Shown: positions 1-12,060, counted from the stretch's first letter. The stretch: 64,000 nt of DNA from Unio delphinus (GCA_029339505.1 JAQISU010000155.1:16631501-16695500), one strand, 5' to 3'. Translations and numbers: made by a program. The notes: generated by a model not told the origin, from the letters alone.

Positions 1-40
1 GAATAGATTTCTTTATTGCCTCTAATCTCCACTATTGCAG

Positions 41-235
41 TCTGAGATCGATGAAATCGTCTAGAAAGTGGTTGAAGAAACTTGTGCTTCTATCGTAGAG
101 CCGATCAGCTCGGTTGAGCCTGGTCCAGTATTATGTCCAGGATGTGGTCTGTTAAACAAGCATGATGACAATTTTCTAAATGACTACACTTTTATGAAGT
201 TACAAATAAAATTAAAGATTTATTTTAATTTTTAA
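41..235 (+). other. possible terminal exon or exon remnant
   Basis: A pyrimidine-containing stretch ending in ttgcag at position 40 looks like a splice acceptor. The frame that follows reads codons resembling protein (SEIDEIV, then a TAG, then VVEETCASIVEPISS and CPGCGLLNKHDD) and closes near 235. AATAAA lies at 205-210. Either the exon ends at the early TAG and the rest is 3' UTR, or the TAG breaks an older reading frame that carried a CPGC zinc-like motif. I do not recognise the protein. Upstream exons would lie outside the window. Confidence 0.25.
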
Positions 236-318
236 AAAATATAGAATTTTTTTATGAAAAAAAAAAACAATGTAAACGTTTTAAATATTTGAACTTTGAT
301 TGGACAATTTGTTTAATG

Positions 319-363
<45 letters not shown>

Positions 364-1255
364 ATTACAAATGAACAAAACTAGAATGTTAAACGTAATA
401 GCTGATTGATAGTCGCCGAGCTAGCATTGTAAATTAAGATAAAACAGTATGTCGAGGAAAATCCAATTCTGATATAAAAATATTCATAAAATCAACACTT
501 GCCTCGAAACACTAAAGAAAAATCTTGGGCGCATTTGGCGCTTGTCAGTAGAAATGGTTTCATCATCGATCATATATTTGTATTACTTTAGTTCAGATGA
601 ATTCTAAAAAATAAACGTTTTCCTTAGTCATTATTTTGGTACCGATACACATCGACAACACATTTTAGGTAAACAAATTTTTAAGACAGAGCCAAGACGC
701 GCCCAAGAGTTATTTTAAACAACGGAATTTAAGTGTTGTGATTCCGATCATTGGCACCTGATTGAGACGAGTGGAGGAAAGTGGTCATATGTTCAGCAGC
801 ACAGTGCCTCAACGACCACACTAGGTCAAGAGAATGATGACGATGATGAATCCGATTCGTGTCCAATGGCAACAAACGGGGTACAATCGCATTCCCATAA
901 TTCATGAGAAACAATCGAACTCACTTACAATACTTGCGTTTGTAACAAGTAGCGACTACGGTGATATTACCGGAAAATGTGCCCTTTTGAAAGCTGCTTT
1001 AGGGGCATTCAATACATTTCAAGTACTAAAAAACAAAGGTTTAAACATAATGTTAGCATTACATCTCGGTTCCTTGGAAAGACAAAATCGATGGCCAAAT
1101 TTATTCGCGAAAATGGAGCCAATGTAAAGAAACGTCGCGGCAGAATCTAAAAAAGAAAAAAATAAATGAAACAAAAAAACATCAACAACAGTGGGAGATG
1201 ACATTATAGCAATTGCAATTAATATGATGAACTGAACCCATATCGATCGAATTCA
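236..1255. other. gene-free stretch with an ATT microsatellite
   Basis: An (ATT)n run occupies about 318-360. The remainder is AT-rich sequence in which short open frames occur on both strands (for example 834-1127), but none shows a recognisable motif or coding-like composition. I see no gene here. Confidence 0.5.
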
Positions 1256-1378
1256 ATGGAAGGGACCCCCGTGGCAGCGGTTGCGGGTTTAGGGGGAGGA
1301 TCGGGGGTGGGGGGCAGCGCGATGGGTGAATGGGAAGATATTCTTATACATCAGTGTTTGTTAAATGAGAAAATGTAA
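1256..1378 (+). CDS. small GC-rich ORF, possible first exon
   Basis: ATG at 1256 opens a 40-codon frame rich in Gly and Ala (MEGTPVAAVAGLGGG...) and ending GEWEDILIHQCLLNEKM. Its G+C content is far above the surrounding AT-rich DNA. A GT at 1375 just before the stop could be a splice donor (AAT|GTAACG, a weak match), so this may be a first coding exon whose partners lie far downstream or are lost. There is no recognisable domain. A chance G-rich tract is the main alternative. Confidence 0.2.
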   Translation: MEGTPVAAVAGLGGGSGVGGSAMGEWEDILIHQCLLNEKM

Positions 1379-1907
1379 CGTCATTGTCAAAATATTGGCT
1401 TCACAGTGTTTTTGTTGTCTAGACAATTATTAATTCTATATTAAAAACAGCGCAGCCTTCAACTCAACTCCATGCCTGACGGCACAAACAAACTGCATCT
1501 TTTGTTGATCAAACGCGCCGCCAAATATCATATCCGGGATTGAAACTATTTAAAATTGGCTTAGCAATGACCTTTTTCAAGATCTAAACGTCGATCTTCA
1601 CAGACTAGAGTTGGTGGGCGTGATGAATGTGTAAATGTATATTAATTTTATAAGCTGGAAAAAATGAATTCAAAGTATCTATTTAAACTCCGTACATTGA
1701 ATATCTACAGCAATATAAGCTGTATGAAAAATGTGTACATCTCGTGGCATATCAGTGATACGGCGTATATATTATCCATATGTTTTATATTTATACAAAA
1801 TACATTAAAAATGGTAATGCTTTTAACTTTCGGTATACTGCTATATCAAACTGTGATCCGCTCATTCTGCATGAACACACGTGTGTGTGATTGTGCGTGC
1901 GTGTGTG
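1379..1907. other. no gene seen
   Basis: Unique-looking AT-rich sequence. The short frame at 1664-1912 has no motif and runs into the microsatellite. Confidence 0.4.
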
Positions 1908-1908
1908 T

Positions 1909-1974
<66 letters not shown>
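1908..1974. repeat. (GATA)n microsatellite
   Basis: An uninterrupted tetranucleotide run of about 16-17 units, preceded by a GT-rich stretch. Confidence 0.95.
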
Positions 1975-1975
<1 letters not shown>

Positions 1976-2121
1976 TTCAACTGTGTGCTATAACTTTTAA
2001 AAGCAATGATGAATTTATATATACTTATTAATACAGAGCGACGAAAGAAAATAACGATAATAAAATTAACAAGCATCACTTTTAAAATGAATTTTAACAT
2101 TGTACACAATTTCATTGCAAT

Positions 2122-2122
2122 C

Positions 2123-2191
<69 letters not shown>

Positions 2192-2416
2192 TCAAAACTG
2201 GGAAAAATACGCAGAAGTCTAGAGAAAGATAATTTTGGTGTGATGAGACCCATTCAACTGAAATTATACTAAGTAACGTACGAAAACCTGGGAAGTCGGA
2301 ATAGTTTGTGCACACATTCTCTGGAAGTTATATACAGTGTTCATAATAATAATGATACAAAGTTGCAATAGCATTGTCAATGCTAGAAGGTATATTTCTT
2401 GGTTTCGAAGCAGACA
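2122..2416. repeat. CT/CA microsatellite with a diverged copy of a dispersed repeat
   Basis: A (CT)n run followed by a (CA)n run occupies about 2122-2190. The flank after it is a diverged relative of the repeat that follows CT runs at 39267-39506 and 43376-43618. Shared blocks in the same order are aagtaac.tac.a.aacctgg, gt.caca.tct, aat.atgata.a.tg and the ending aaggtatatt.cttg. The resemblance was judged by eye. Confidence 0.55.
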
Positions 2417-2772
2417 CAGACCTGCAAACTCTTTCGATTATGTAGTAAGTCTTACGAAAAAACTCTAAAATTACGGACTTGCGGAACGATAGCAAAAAGT
2501 ACGGAAATATGAACGTTTTTTTCTGTTCCGAATATTTTTTTTTGTCCTGGTTTGTTCCGGATCTGGATTTTTGTATTAGACTCCATGTTCGAATTCGGAG
2601 TTTTATCTTGGACTGAGTTGATTTTGGTTCGGAACCAGACTAACTATACAGTGGTACCGCAGATGCTTTAAACCAGCCTATTTTGTTCATGAGAAGCGCG
2701 CATCTGATCTAGACTTTATTTTTCCTTTTGTCATCCGGTCGTCTGAAAATTTTTTCCAAAACGAAAATGCGA

Positions 2773-3870
2773 CCCTAACGCCAATTGGAAGAAGGATTTA
2801 TGTCATATATCCCAAAGAAAAGGCTTTGCTTCTCCCAAGAGGAGAGATAGACAGACATATGGGGCGTACTTGGGCAAGTTACCTAACCACCACCCATCAC
2901 AAAATTGATACAGAAAAGAACTGCAGATACTTTTGTGTCCAAATTTCCTTATGAGGTGCCTATACAGGCCTTCAAGGAAGGCTCTGAACAAAGGATGGGA
3001 GTCAAGGCCATAGAGATCAGGAGAGAGACATACAAAACTATGCCCAGTATCAATACGGGTAAAATAATTGTCAGAATCGATACCAGGGACACACAAAAGA
3101 TACCAGAACACTTTAAAATCTTCAGATTACCCATACAAACATGGTACTATGGCTGCATTCAGTCAAGACCCTGTGGTTCATGTAACAAAACTGGACATGA
3201 TAAACGGAAGTGTCCCCAAACTACTGCACAGACCCCCGGGACAACAAGTACAACCAATACAACCAAAGCACCAAGGGGAAATAAAGAACCACCTATACAA
3301 CTATCATATGCCGAAGCAACAGAAATAACAGTAAATAAAGAAACGCAGTCCAATGTCACTACAAAAGTGACAACATTACCAACAATATTAACACCAAACA
3401 GGTTTGAAGTACCTGAAACGGACATGGAAGTAGAACTAGAAAACACCTACCAATCAGAGCAGTTAACGGAGAAAAATTTGGAAACTGATATTGAACAAAT
3501 TAACAAAAACAACCCAAGAAAAGATACAAAAAAAAATCAAAAGAAAGGCACCACTATCAAAAGACAGCTCAACAAACTCAACCCAAAAGAGTCAAGACTA
3601 CCAATAAGAAAAACTTACCCGATACACCAGGAATCTCGACCATAAACAAAATACTGAAAGATCTACGAGCGGAAAAAGACAAAACACAACTCCGAAAAGA
3701 TAAACCCGGAGAGGAAACACAAAAATCACCATCGAAGGACCAAGTAGAACTGTACCAGAAAGAACAGACCCAGAAAAATACAATGAGACAAGAGAAAGAG
3801 GAAGAGAACGAAAAAATAGAAAGGTTATCAAAGAGAAAACCCAGGAAATAAGCCCAGGAAGGCGAAACAG
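2773..3870 (+). pseudogene. LINE-A ORF1 remnant (zinc-knuckle RNA-binding protein)
   Basis: Translation of this stretch matches ORF1 of LINE-B. It has the block YPKEKALLLPRGEID near 2800, a frameshift near 2850, then VSKFPYEVPIQAFKEG, RRETYKTMPSINTGKIIVR and a zinc knuckle CGSCNKTGHDKRKC (C-X2-C-X4-H-X4-C) at about 3170-3215. A Thr/Asn-rich then Lys/Glu-rich tail follows. The stop at 3645 is bypassed by a second frame (LRAEKDKTQLRKDKPGEE...) to about 3850. ORF1 proteins of this type bind element RNA. The 5' part that LINE-B has (MSGPMSNLEQ...) is missing, so this copy is 5'-truncated. Confidence 0.7.
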
Positions 3871-3997
3871 AAAAAGAAGACCAAACAACAACAGCAATAA
3901 TAATAACACCATTACTAAACCAACCGCACAACAAACATCACAACAACGAAACGAATTAACAAAACAATAAATACAAACACAATATGACATAACCTAA

Positions 3998-4035
3998 TAA
4001 TAATAATAATAATAATAATAGTAGTAGTAGTAGTA
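3998..4035. repeat. TAA/TAG microsatellite at the LINE-A deletion junction
   Basis: (TAA)n passes into (TAG)n exactly where ORF1-type sequence ends and mid-RT sequence resumes. Confidence 0.9.
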
Positions 4036-4061
4036 AGTAAAACAACCAAATAATAAGAACC

Positions 4062-5712
4062 ATTTTGGCAAATTGAATAAAAACAACCTTCAATGAAATT
4101 ATAATGCATAATCAATCCTGCGGAGAAGAAGGTAGACAAATTTTGGACAATATATTATCAATAAAAACGACAATAGAATATATGGAAACAAATGATAGAA
4201 ATGGTGCTCTCATTCTCTTCGATCAAGAAAAAGCATTTGACAAAATTGAATTAAATTATATATTAAAAACGCTTAAATGTTTTGGTTTCGGACCAAAATT
4301 TATATCATATATTGAAACGTTATATCATGAAGTACAATCAACAGTACATATAAATGGAGCCCGGACAGATCCGTTCTACGTAACGAGATCGGTCCGACAA
4401 GGCTGACCTTTATCAATGTTGTTATATGTTGTGGTTATAGAACCCATCACCAGATCTATACAAGATGACAATAATATTGAAGGAATATATATTCCGAATA
4501 TTAAAAACATTACGAAAACCTTTTTGTATGCGGATGATATCAGCAATATTATAACCACGAACGAATCGTATAAACATTTACTTAAACAATTTAAAAATTT
4601 CAGTGAAGCCTCTGGTTCAGAAATAAATGAGAACAATTAATACTTATAGGAAAACTGGAAAAATTCATGCCAATCATGTAGTAACCTTCCAATAGAGAAA
4701 ATAAAACAATATGTAAAAGTGTTAGGAGTGTACCCAGGGAAAAACAGTAAACCCCTAAACACAGCTCAAATTATAAATAAAATTGAAAAACACAAAAAGG
4801 TATGGAATATACGAAACTTTACATTTATGGAAAAAATTCAAATAACACAAACATACCTGTTTAATTCAATATGGCACGAATTTAATATTATAGACTTCGA
4901 ATTATACTATATAAAGAAAAATGAAAAAGCTATTTATGAATTTTTATGGAAAAAAAATATGCCGGATATCGCGTTTTACGCTACAAAAAGATAAGGAAAA
5001 AGGTGGTATGAACTTACCCAATTTAAAACTTAAACAAACGGCAACGTATTTGGACCGAATAAACAAACTTGATGATACACCCTCACACCCGTGGAAGGGA
5101 ATATACATATACTGGTTGGGATTCATGCTGTCACATAAACCTGAACTCTATCATAATAACAACCTAAATAAATTAATACAACCACCGAAAATTGCGTATC
5201 GACAAACTATAGCCCTTAAAGAAAATAAAATTAACAACAAGCTATGGGCAGAGAAAAATGTCAAAGATATATATACTGATCTGAAAATGAATAAACTACC
5301 AAAAAACAAACTAGAAGAAAGAAAACCAGAACTAGACTGGAAACAAATATGGATACATTGGAATAAACTGAAATATCCTAAAGAAATAACAAGAATAAAT
5401 GAATATATACATGATGCATGGTGGACCGGGGAACTTGCGTACACAAGGAAAGTAATTCGTATACTACCCAAATGCCCCCTGTGCAATAAATTCAGCGATA
5501 ACAAAATTCATTTAATACTACAATGTGAAAAAACTACGGATCAACGTACAATAATAATTACAAAGATAAAACTTGAAATGAAATTCTATCACTATGATAT
5601 ACCCTTATAAACAAATAAAATTAAAAACAATAATTTATATAAAGAAGTAATAACATACATATTGTATGTATATGAAAAAAGAAGACTAGCGATATGGATA
5701 CCAGAAAAATAA
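4062..5712 (+). pseudogene. LINE-A ORF2 remnant (reverse transcriptase, C-terminal part)
   Basis: The reading frames match LINE-B ORF2 from just before the NQSCGEEGRQ block. The RT motifs visible are DQEKAFDKIE (motif A), RSVRQG followed by a TGA where LINE-B has C, PLSMLLYVV (motif B), and FLYADD (catalytic YADD intact). SGSEIN and KVLGVYPGK follow. The C-terminus keeps the zinc motif CPLCNKFSDNKIHLILQC. Breaks include the stop in motif B at 4405, frameshifts near 4640 and 4940, and a stop at 5610. The family's normal end (YKEVITYI...) runs on to a TAA at 5710. The endonuclease and early RT motifs are absent. Confidence 0.75.
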
Positions 5713-7220
5713 CGTCTATTTTAGAGGCAATCTTGAAGATCGCTGTTTTAGAGGCATTTTTTTTTTTCTTTTTCTTTATAGGAACACTAAAATATAAAAA
5801 CTATAACAGTGAAGACTAACTATATACAATCTTATCCTTTTTAATAACAAGGTAAAACCATACACGTTTCCAAAAACTAAGTTGACCCAGTCTTTTATTT
5901 TTATTTTTGTCACATTGTACTTAAGTGCGACTCTCTATTTTAATAAATACGAATTTTATGAGCAAAAAGAATAACTGCATCTTTAGAGGGACAGAAGTTT
6001 CTCTAAACATACTGTACTAAAACAAAAAGTGGAAATTAAATAAATGTTTCACTACAACAAAAATCCAAAAATAAATAAATACGCTATAGATACTAAATAA
6101 GACGTGGGTCTCTCAAAAAAGTGGTGAAACCTGCGAATAACCATGAGGGATTCTCACTTAGAGAGAAAATATTCATCTGGAAATGGGGCTCTCACAGTAG
6201 TGAGAACCTCATGGCCAAAGAAGACTTTAGAATAATTTTAAAAAAAAAAACATACTTGGCTATCTAATAACTACTCTATTTCTTACAGATAACAAGACCC
6301 CACCGATCTAATGCGCTATGGAGCAGAACCAATAGATCGGAAAGAGGGACAAAGGGCTACGGCCTGAAGTTAAGTTAAAACTCTAAGCCCTACAACACCC
6401 ACCCACCTTAAAAGCAAAAAAGGAGAATATGAAAAATAACAAAAAATGAAAATTGCCCAACAGAAACAAAATAACAATAAGAAAAGTATAAAGATTAAAA
6501 AATAAATAACAAATCATAACAATAATAATAAAATAAGACAAAACAAAACATATACTGACATACATCGCATAAACACATAAATGACTAAAAAATTTAGAAA
6601 ATTTTGAAACTTTTTTTTCCATAGTACAAAAGGAGAAAAACAGTAAGAAACAACTCAATGATTCGAAATAAGCTGTCCAACACAAACATGCAAAAACGAT
6701 AGATAAGTGAAAATGCATGACGGACGTTAAAAAAATGACTTCTGGCAAAGTCACTTCGCGAAAACAAATTTAAAACTCTGAAAAAGGAAAAACAATAGAA
6801 AAAGGAAAGGAAATCACCCCAGCGTTTTGATGACGACTTGACGTTAAGGGGTGAGAATACAATCCTTGTTAAAAGAGTGGACTGTGAAGGAAACCAGGAC
6901 TCTCTGAAACTCCAAAATGAGAGGACAATACCGAAATCCAAAAAGATAGAGGGTAGGGAGTACCATCGGACCAATCTTTTTGGGTAAAATAATTATATCA
7001 CATGAAGAACGAAAACCAAGACTAACCCTTATAAACAATCTTTTATAGTAATAAAAGGGAAATACACAAAACAAAACTGACATTTTATAACATATATGGG
7101 TGGACAAGGAAACACTACACAAAAAATAGACATACTTAGAAGAAGAAAAAAAACAAGGGTGTTACCCAAAAACTCAAACCAGCTAAATGTGCCGGAGAGA
7201 GTTAAAGGGTATCAACAATG
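5713..7220 (+). other. LINE-A 3' UTR, no ORF
   Basis: AT-rich non-coding sequence between the end of ORF2 and the hAT-1 transposase. The latter half is related to the LINE-B 3' UTR. Minus-strand open frames here are low-complexity shadows. Confidence 0.55.
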
Positions 7221-9539
7221 AAATGCGATAAAGGTGGAGAGGACAACCAGCCTCGTAAAACGCTGAAACAGTGGTTGCAGAAGTAAAAAACAGATTACTC
7301 GGATATCTGGTCATGCTTAGAAACAAGTGAAAAAGGTGTCCGTTCCATTTATTGCACGTTATCTCGTGTTGACTTGAATATTTCCCACGGTGAGCGAGAT
7401 GACTGTCGCCGCCACGTGAATTTTAAAAAAACATACATTACAGAATACGCTGCAATAAAATAAAGTTATAAGTTGCTGACTTCTATGGTATTTGGATCTG
7501 CAGTGTCAGAAACTGAATTGGAGTTCATTAAGGCTGAAAACTTGAAGTATATTTTGCTAACTGTTTGGTTGAGCATAATGTTGCAATTGCTGCATCTGAT
7601 CATGCTTCTAAACTATTCAAGTGCGTGTTTTCCAAATTGTCAGTAGCAAAAGGTTATCAGTGTGGCAGAAAGAAAACTACTGCTATTGTATTACAACAAT
7701 GCAAGTCGATACAGGAAGACATTGTTAACAATATTTAATTCCAACCTTTCAGTATAGCAACTGATGGTAGCAATGATTCTGAGAAGCTGTACCTAGTTGT
7801 TGTTCGATATTTTGATAACACGCGGTTGTAGCTGAAATACTTTTGTCAGTTCCAACATGTTATATAGCGTCTACTGGGGGAAATATTTTCCCATTATTGG
7901 ATGATGATTTGAAAAAGAGAAACATAAGTTGGAATAACTGTATTGCCTGTGAATCAGATAATGCTTTAGTGATGACAGGTTGCAAAAAAGGTGTATTTGG
8001 ACATATAACTAAGGTGAATCCCTCAGTGTATCTGAGTGGATGTTCATGCCATTTGGTACATTTAGCAGCTAAAAAGGGGGCTAATGTGTTGCCTATTAGT
8101 GTTGATGCCTTATTAGTGGACATATCATATTATTTGGATAAAAGTGTGAAAAGACAAATGGAAGTGAAAGATCTTCAGACTCTTTGTTGGAAAGAACAGA
8201 GAAAAATATTGAAGCATTGTGTAACAAGATGGTTGTCTCTTGGTGAAGGTGTAAAGAGACTGTGGGGACCCTTACAAATATATTTTGATAAAGAAACCAA
8301 GAAGCAAGAGGTTAAAGGCAAAAGAGCTAAAGCCAAAAGTAGTCGGTCAGAGAATGTATCTAGTTCCAAGGATAAAGTTCCACATGTATCTAACAATAAA
8401 GAAGGAAATAACAACAGTGCAGGCACATGCAGTAAAGCTTTGAGCAGTGATAAATCTAGAAATCAGGCTTTTACTACCTTCATGTCTGTCTCAGCAGGAA
8501 AGACTGAGAAAATGAAACCCAAGATAGGTTAATTAGAGAAAGCTAAAGCAAACAAAACGGATAAAAAGGCTCTGTCTAGATATCAGACACCATTGGTTAG
8601 AAATGACCGGAAAGAAAGTAAAAAAATATCAGTTACAGAGAGAAGAAGGCTATGAGTTTGTGTAAGGCTTTGCAGTCCCGGAAGGCGAAGATTTATTGTT
8701 TATTTCTAGAACACATAATTCCATTATTTAACAAGTACAGCTTAATCATGCAACAGGAGGAGCCTATGATTCACAAGCTTAGAGGAAACATGCTTGAATT
8801 ATTAAAGAAATTGCTTATCAGATTTCTAAAGACTACATAAATTTCACAAGCTAAGCATCTTACTGATATTGATTATCAAGACTGTAAGAAACAAAAGTCA
8901 GATGTTAAACTTGTAGTAGGTTCAGAAACTAGAAAATACTTGGCTGAAAGTAAGTTGTATGAAAGTAGCCTTTGTTAATTCTATAAAGATGTAAGGGACT
9001 ATTACACAATTGTTTGTGATTACATTGTTAAGAGGTTTCCCTTGAATAATGAGCTTCTGAAACACAGTGCAGTTGCTGATGTGTCAAAAAGGATGATGAG
9101 TGAGTTTAGCAGTGTGATGTATTTCACATCAAGGTTTATGTGTATGGAACCCAGAGAAACCAACTAGCAAGACAACTTGGAAGCAGAGTTTTTGAATTAT
9201 CAAGTAGATGAATTGAATCCTGAGATCTTAAAACACTAAACAAGTTGACAAGCAATGGGATCTTATTAATAAACTCAAGGATGCTAATGGCCAGTTCAAA
9301 TACAAATTGTTGTCCAGCATCATAAAAAATGTATTTATTGTTCCTCATTTAAATGAAGATTATTAGAGGGTGTTCTCACTTGTTGCAAAAAAACACTCAA
9401 AATCCAGATCATCTATGTCAGTTGATACCTTGGAAGCACTACTAGTTATGAAAGTGAAGGGGGGAGAACATTGCTTCAAAATGGAGTTTGACCAGAAGTT
9501 TCTTATTAAGTGCAAAAGTACCCTATACCAGTCACATTA
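7221..9539 (+). pseudogene. hAT-1 transposase remnant (BED finger, DDE core, dimerisation domain)
   Basis: This is a degenerate relative of the hAT-2 transposase at 18.1-20.4 kb. A BED-type zinc finger lies near 7335-7420 (YCTLSRVDLNISHGE...CRRHV), with its second Cys changed to Ser. Core motifs include SIATDGSNDSEKLYLVV-like sequence near 7750-7810, CESDNALVMTGCKKG, CSCHLVHLAAKKG and CVTRWLSLGEGV. The dimerisation region near 9340-9450 (ERVFSLVAKKHSKSRSSM-like) and the final residues to TAG at 9537-9539 align with hAT-2. Stops and frameshifts occur throughout; the longest open part is 7843-8532. The ATG region coincides with the LINE-A insertion. It cannot encode an active enzyme. Confidence 0.75.
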
Positions 9540-9704
9540 GTAGCTATTTATTGTATGTTACAACCTGGATATAAACTGTAATGGTCATTACTATTTTACT
9601 TGTTGCCAGAACATAAGTTTTTACAACTTACTGAAAATTGGTCTAACGTACAGAAAAATTTCGACTGACTTACTGAAAATGTCTCTTTAGGATTTGCAGG
9701 TCTG

Positions 9705-10800
9705 CCAAGATGCAAGATATGCAAAATGACCTATGTGATGAACCAATCACGGCACAGGAAATTGACAAAGCAGTTGAAGCAATATTATAAATTTCAATCA
9801 AACGTGTGGAGAAGAAGGTAGAAATCACCAGAATAATATAATATCAATAAAAACAATAACTGAATATATGAAACATGACAATTTAAATGGAGCACTGATA
9901 CTAATAGACAAGGAAAAAGCATTTGACCGAAAAGAAATTAAATACATATTATCCATTCTATAAAACAAATCGGATTCTGAAACATTTTCCGTAAATGGGT
10001 AAAAACTCTACACAATAACGTACAGTCCCTAGTCCAAATTAATGGATAAAAACCAAAATCTTCCCCATACAACGGTCAGTTACACAGGGATGCCCTCTAT
10101 CCATGTTACTCTATCTACTTGGTATAGAGTTACTGAGGAACAAACTCCGAAGTGATGAAAACGTATCGAGAATAAAGATCACAAACGTGAAGGAAGAGTG
10201 CAATACTTTCCGACAAGCAGACGATTGTACATATTTCATAAGAACTCAACAATCATAAAAATACCTAATGGACCAATACAACACACATGTATTTGGATTA
10301 GCTTCAGGATCCTAAATAAATCATGACAAAACTGAAATACTACTCTTGGAAAACTGGAGAGGAAACCACCCCGGCCTCCCTCCCTCACAAGAATTGCCAC
10401 AAGGACAAGTTAGATCCCGTGTCAAAGTATTAGGATATAACTTCGGTACAAACAATAAAAACATACATTTCACTCAACTTGTGAAGAAACTACACAAATA
10501 TATAGACACTTGAGATTCTAGACAACTAAACATAATATAAAAAGCATATATTGAAAACATATACCTATACAACTCAATCTGGCATGAATTCGACATCACT
10601 GACTTCGAATTCAAATACATCAATAAAATCTAATAAAAAATAATGAACTTCATATGGAATGGGAAAATCACTAAACTACCTAAATATACACTACAAAAAT
10701 AAAAAACGCAAGGTGGACTAGGCATACCAAATTTACGACTAATAAAAATTAATAATTACCTTGAAAGACTAAGAACTTTAACACTCGAACCTATATACTA
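9705..10800 (+). mobile_element. LINE-D, heavily decayed Tx1/L1-like RT fragment
   Basis: Starting right after the hAT-1 right end, the three forward frames together read parts of LINE ORF2: EPITAQEIDKAVEAI, then directly the NQTCGE-type block (about 280 bp of RT missing between), DKEKAFDRKEIKYIL, a degraded RQGCP block, DDCTYFI-like, KVLGYNFG, SIWHEFDITDFEF, FIWNGKITKLPKYTLQK and GGLGIPNLRL. There are many stops. Similarity fades near 10800, so the 3' end is lost. It is clearly older than LINE-B. Confidence 0.65.
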
Positions 10801-11357
10801 TTGGCAGTTGCTAAACGCTGGTCAAAAAATAAATCATCTTTACCAACATTTGATTTTAATGAAGTATTTCCTAACAACAAATCTATAAATCTAAATTTAA
10901 CCGACCAGTTATAAGTAGTGGGGTCTTCCACTGTCACTTCCAAAATGGAGTCCTTAGCTCAATGTATTACCTCAATTCGATGTAACTATTATGGCCTTTT
11001 CAACATGTGTAAGTTACTCATGATCGCAAGTTGTTCAAATATGATGCTGAATTTAAATTAGTAGATTAATTCATAATGTTGTTTTTTTATGTAGAAAAAC
11101 ACATTCTTAGAATGCGCGGCAAATACGACAAGTCTTTTTTTCATACATTGTAATGTATAACGTAGCATTAACGTGTTTAAAACATGAAATCTAGCCGTAA
11201 GTGCAGGGAATAAAAAATAAAATAACACAATTAAGAATGTCTGTGTTGTTCATTTCTTCCATTCGTTTCAATATGCAAATCTTCAATCAAATCGTATAGC
11301 AGACGATACCGGAAGTGAATTGTTTTTATTTACGAAGGGAATTCCTTGATTTCATCA
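10801..11357. other. no gene seen; possible piggyBac left flank
   Basis: Non-coding AT-rich DNA between LINE-D and the piggyBac N-terminal ORF. A TTAA-containing sequence at 10897-10901 could be a piggyBac end, but I cannot pair it with a right end. Confidence 0.3.
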
Positions 11358-12060
11358 TGGCAATGTCGTCCTCGTCTGTTGATTACAGTGATCTATCTGG
11401 AAGTGAAAGCGATTTTTCTGGATTCAGTTTCGACGAAATACCAATTTTTTTTAAACAGTGATGCGTTTAATGACGAAGGATCTGAAATTATGTCGTCAGA
11501 TATCGACATTGAATTGTCATCAGACTCGAGTGACACTGATGATGATCAGCCAACTTGGTGTGCAGACGTACAAGATATTGACAAAGTCAATTTACTCAGC
11601 GGGCGGTCAGGACCATCACATAATTTGCAGGAAACAACACCATAATTAGACTATTTCCAATTATAGTTTCCAGATGGAATTTTTTAAAAGATTGTAAGTG
11701 AAACAAATAAATTTGCAATTTAACAAAATGTGGATCATGAAATCATTGATGTTAACTGGACAGAGACCTATGTGCCTTAAATGTCTGCCTTTCTTGGCAT
11801 GTTGATCTCCATGGGGATAATCAAAGCTCCTGACTATAGTTTTTACTGGTCAAATGACAATTTTCTATCCAATGAAGGAATCAAAAATGTAATGTCCCAC
11901 AGAAGTTTAATAAAACTCCTTCAATACCTTCACCTAAATGATGACACAAATGTTCCTGCCGATCACCCTAACCATGGCAAAGTTCACAAAATACGTCCAA
12001 TACTGGATGAAGGTTTGGCGAACATTAAAAAAACATACTGCTATGCCGTTACTTCATGTT
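11358..12060 (+). pseudogene. piggyBac transposase, N-terminal part
   Basis: The likely start is ATG 11358 (MAMSSSSVDYSDLSGSES), in an acidic Ser-rich N-terminus typical of piggyBac transposases. A frameshift follows near 11450, then a second acidic block (SSDIDIELSSDSSDTDDDQ). After more breaks, 11781-12050 reads FLGMLISMGIIKAPDYSFYW, VMSHRSLIKLLQYLHLND and KIRPILDEGLANIKK, the first half of the family's DDE domain. Most of the catalytic core and the C-terminal finger are absent here. A C-terminal part of the same family lies at 24.7 kb on the same strand. Confidence 0.75.

Larger units (their letters stand above)
2773..7220 (+). mobile_element. LINE-A, internally deleted Tx1/L1-like LINE
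   Basis: A plus-strand LINE copy related to LINE-B at 12.5-22.9 kb. It holds an ORF1 remnant with a zinc knuckle, then jumps at a TAA/TAG microsatellite (about 3998-4035) into the middle of the RT domain. The whole endonuclease and the first RT motifs are missing. About 1.5 kb of 3' UTR follows the RT end (5713-7220), and its last part resembles 22480-22953 of LINE-B (shared blocks: ctggcaaagtca, aaaaggaaaggaaatc, ggacaaggaaa, gaaccagct-like). The 8-base AAATGCGA at 2765-2772 and 7221-7228 is a candidate target-site duplication. Confidence 0.7.
2417..9704 (+). mobile_element. decayed hAT transposon (hAT-1), interrupted by LINE-A
   Basis: A 12-base inverted repeat CAGACCTGCAAA marks the left end (2417-2428) and its complement the right end (9693-9704). 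Just inside both ends the block AGTAAGTCnnnCGAAA recurs in inverted orientation, so the terminal repeats extend about 45 bp. The transposase remnant reads left to right from 7221 to 9539. LINE-A lies between the left end and the transposase start. No clear 8-bp target duplication remains at the outer ends, so this is an old copy. Confidence 0.6.

Noticed and set aside
834..1127. 97-codon open frame on the plus strand
   Set aside because: No recognisable domain, no splice signals with coding context, average for AT-rich DNA.
2006..2315. Open frames on both strands through CT/CA repeats
   Set aside because: Produced by the microsatellite (Leu/Ser/His/Thr and Cys/Val runs), not genes.
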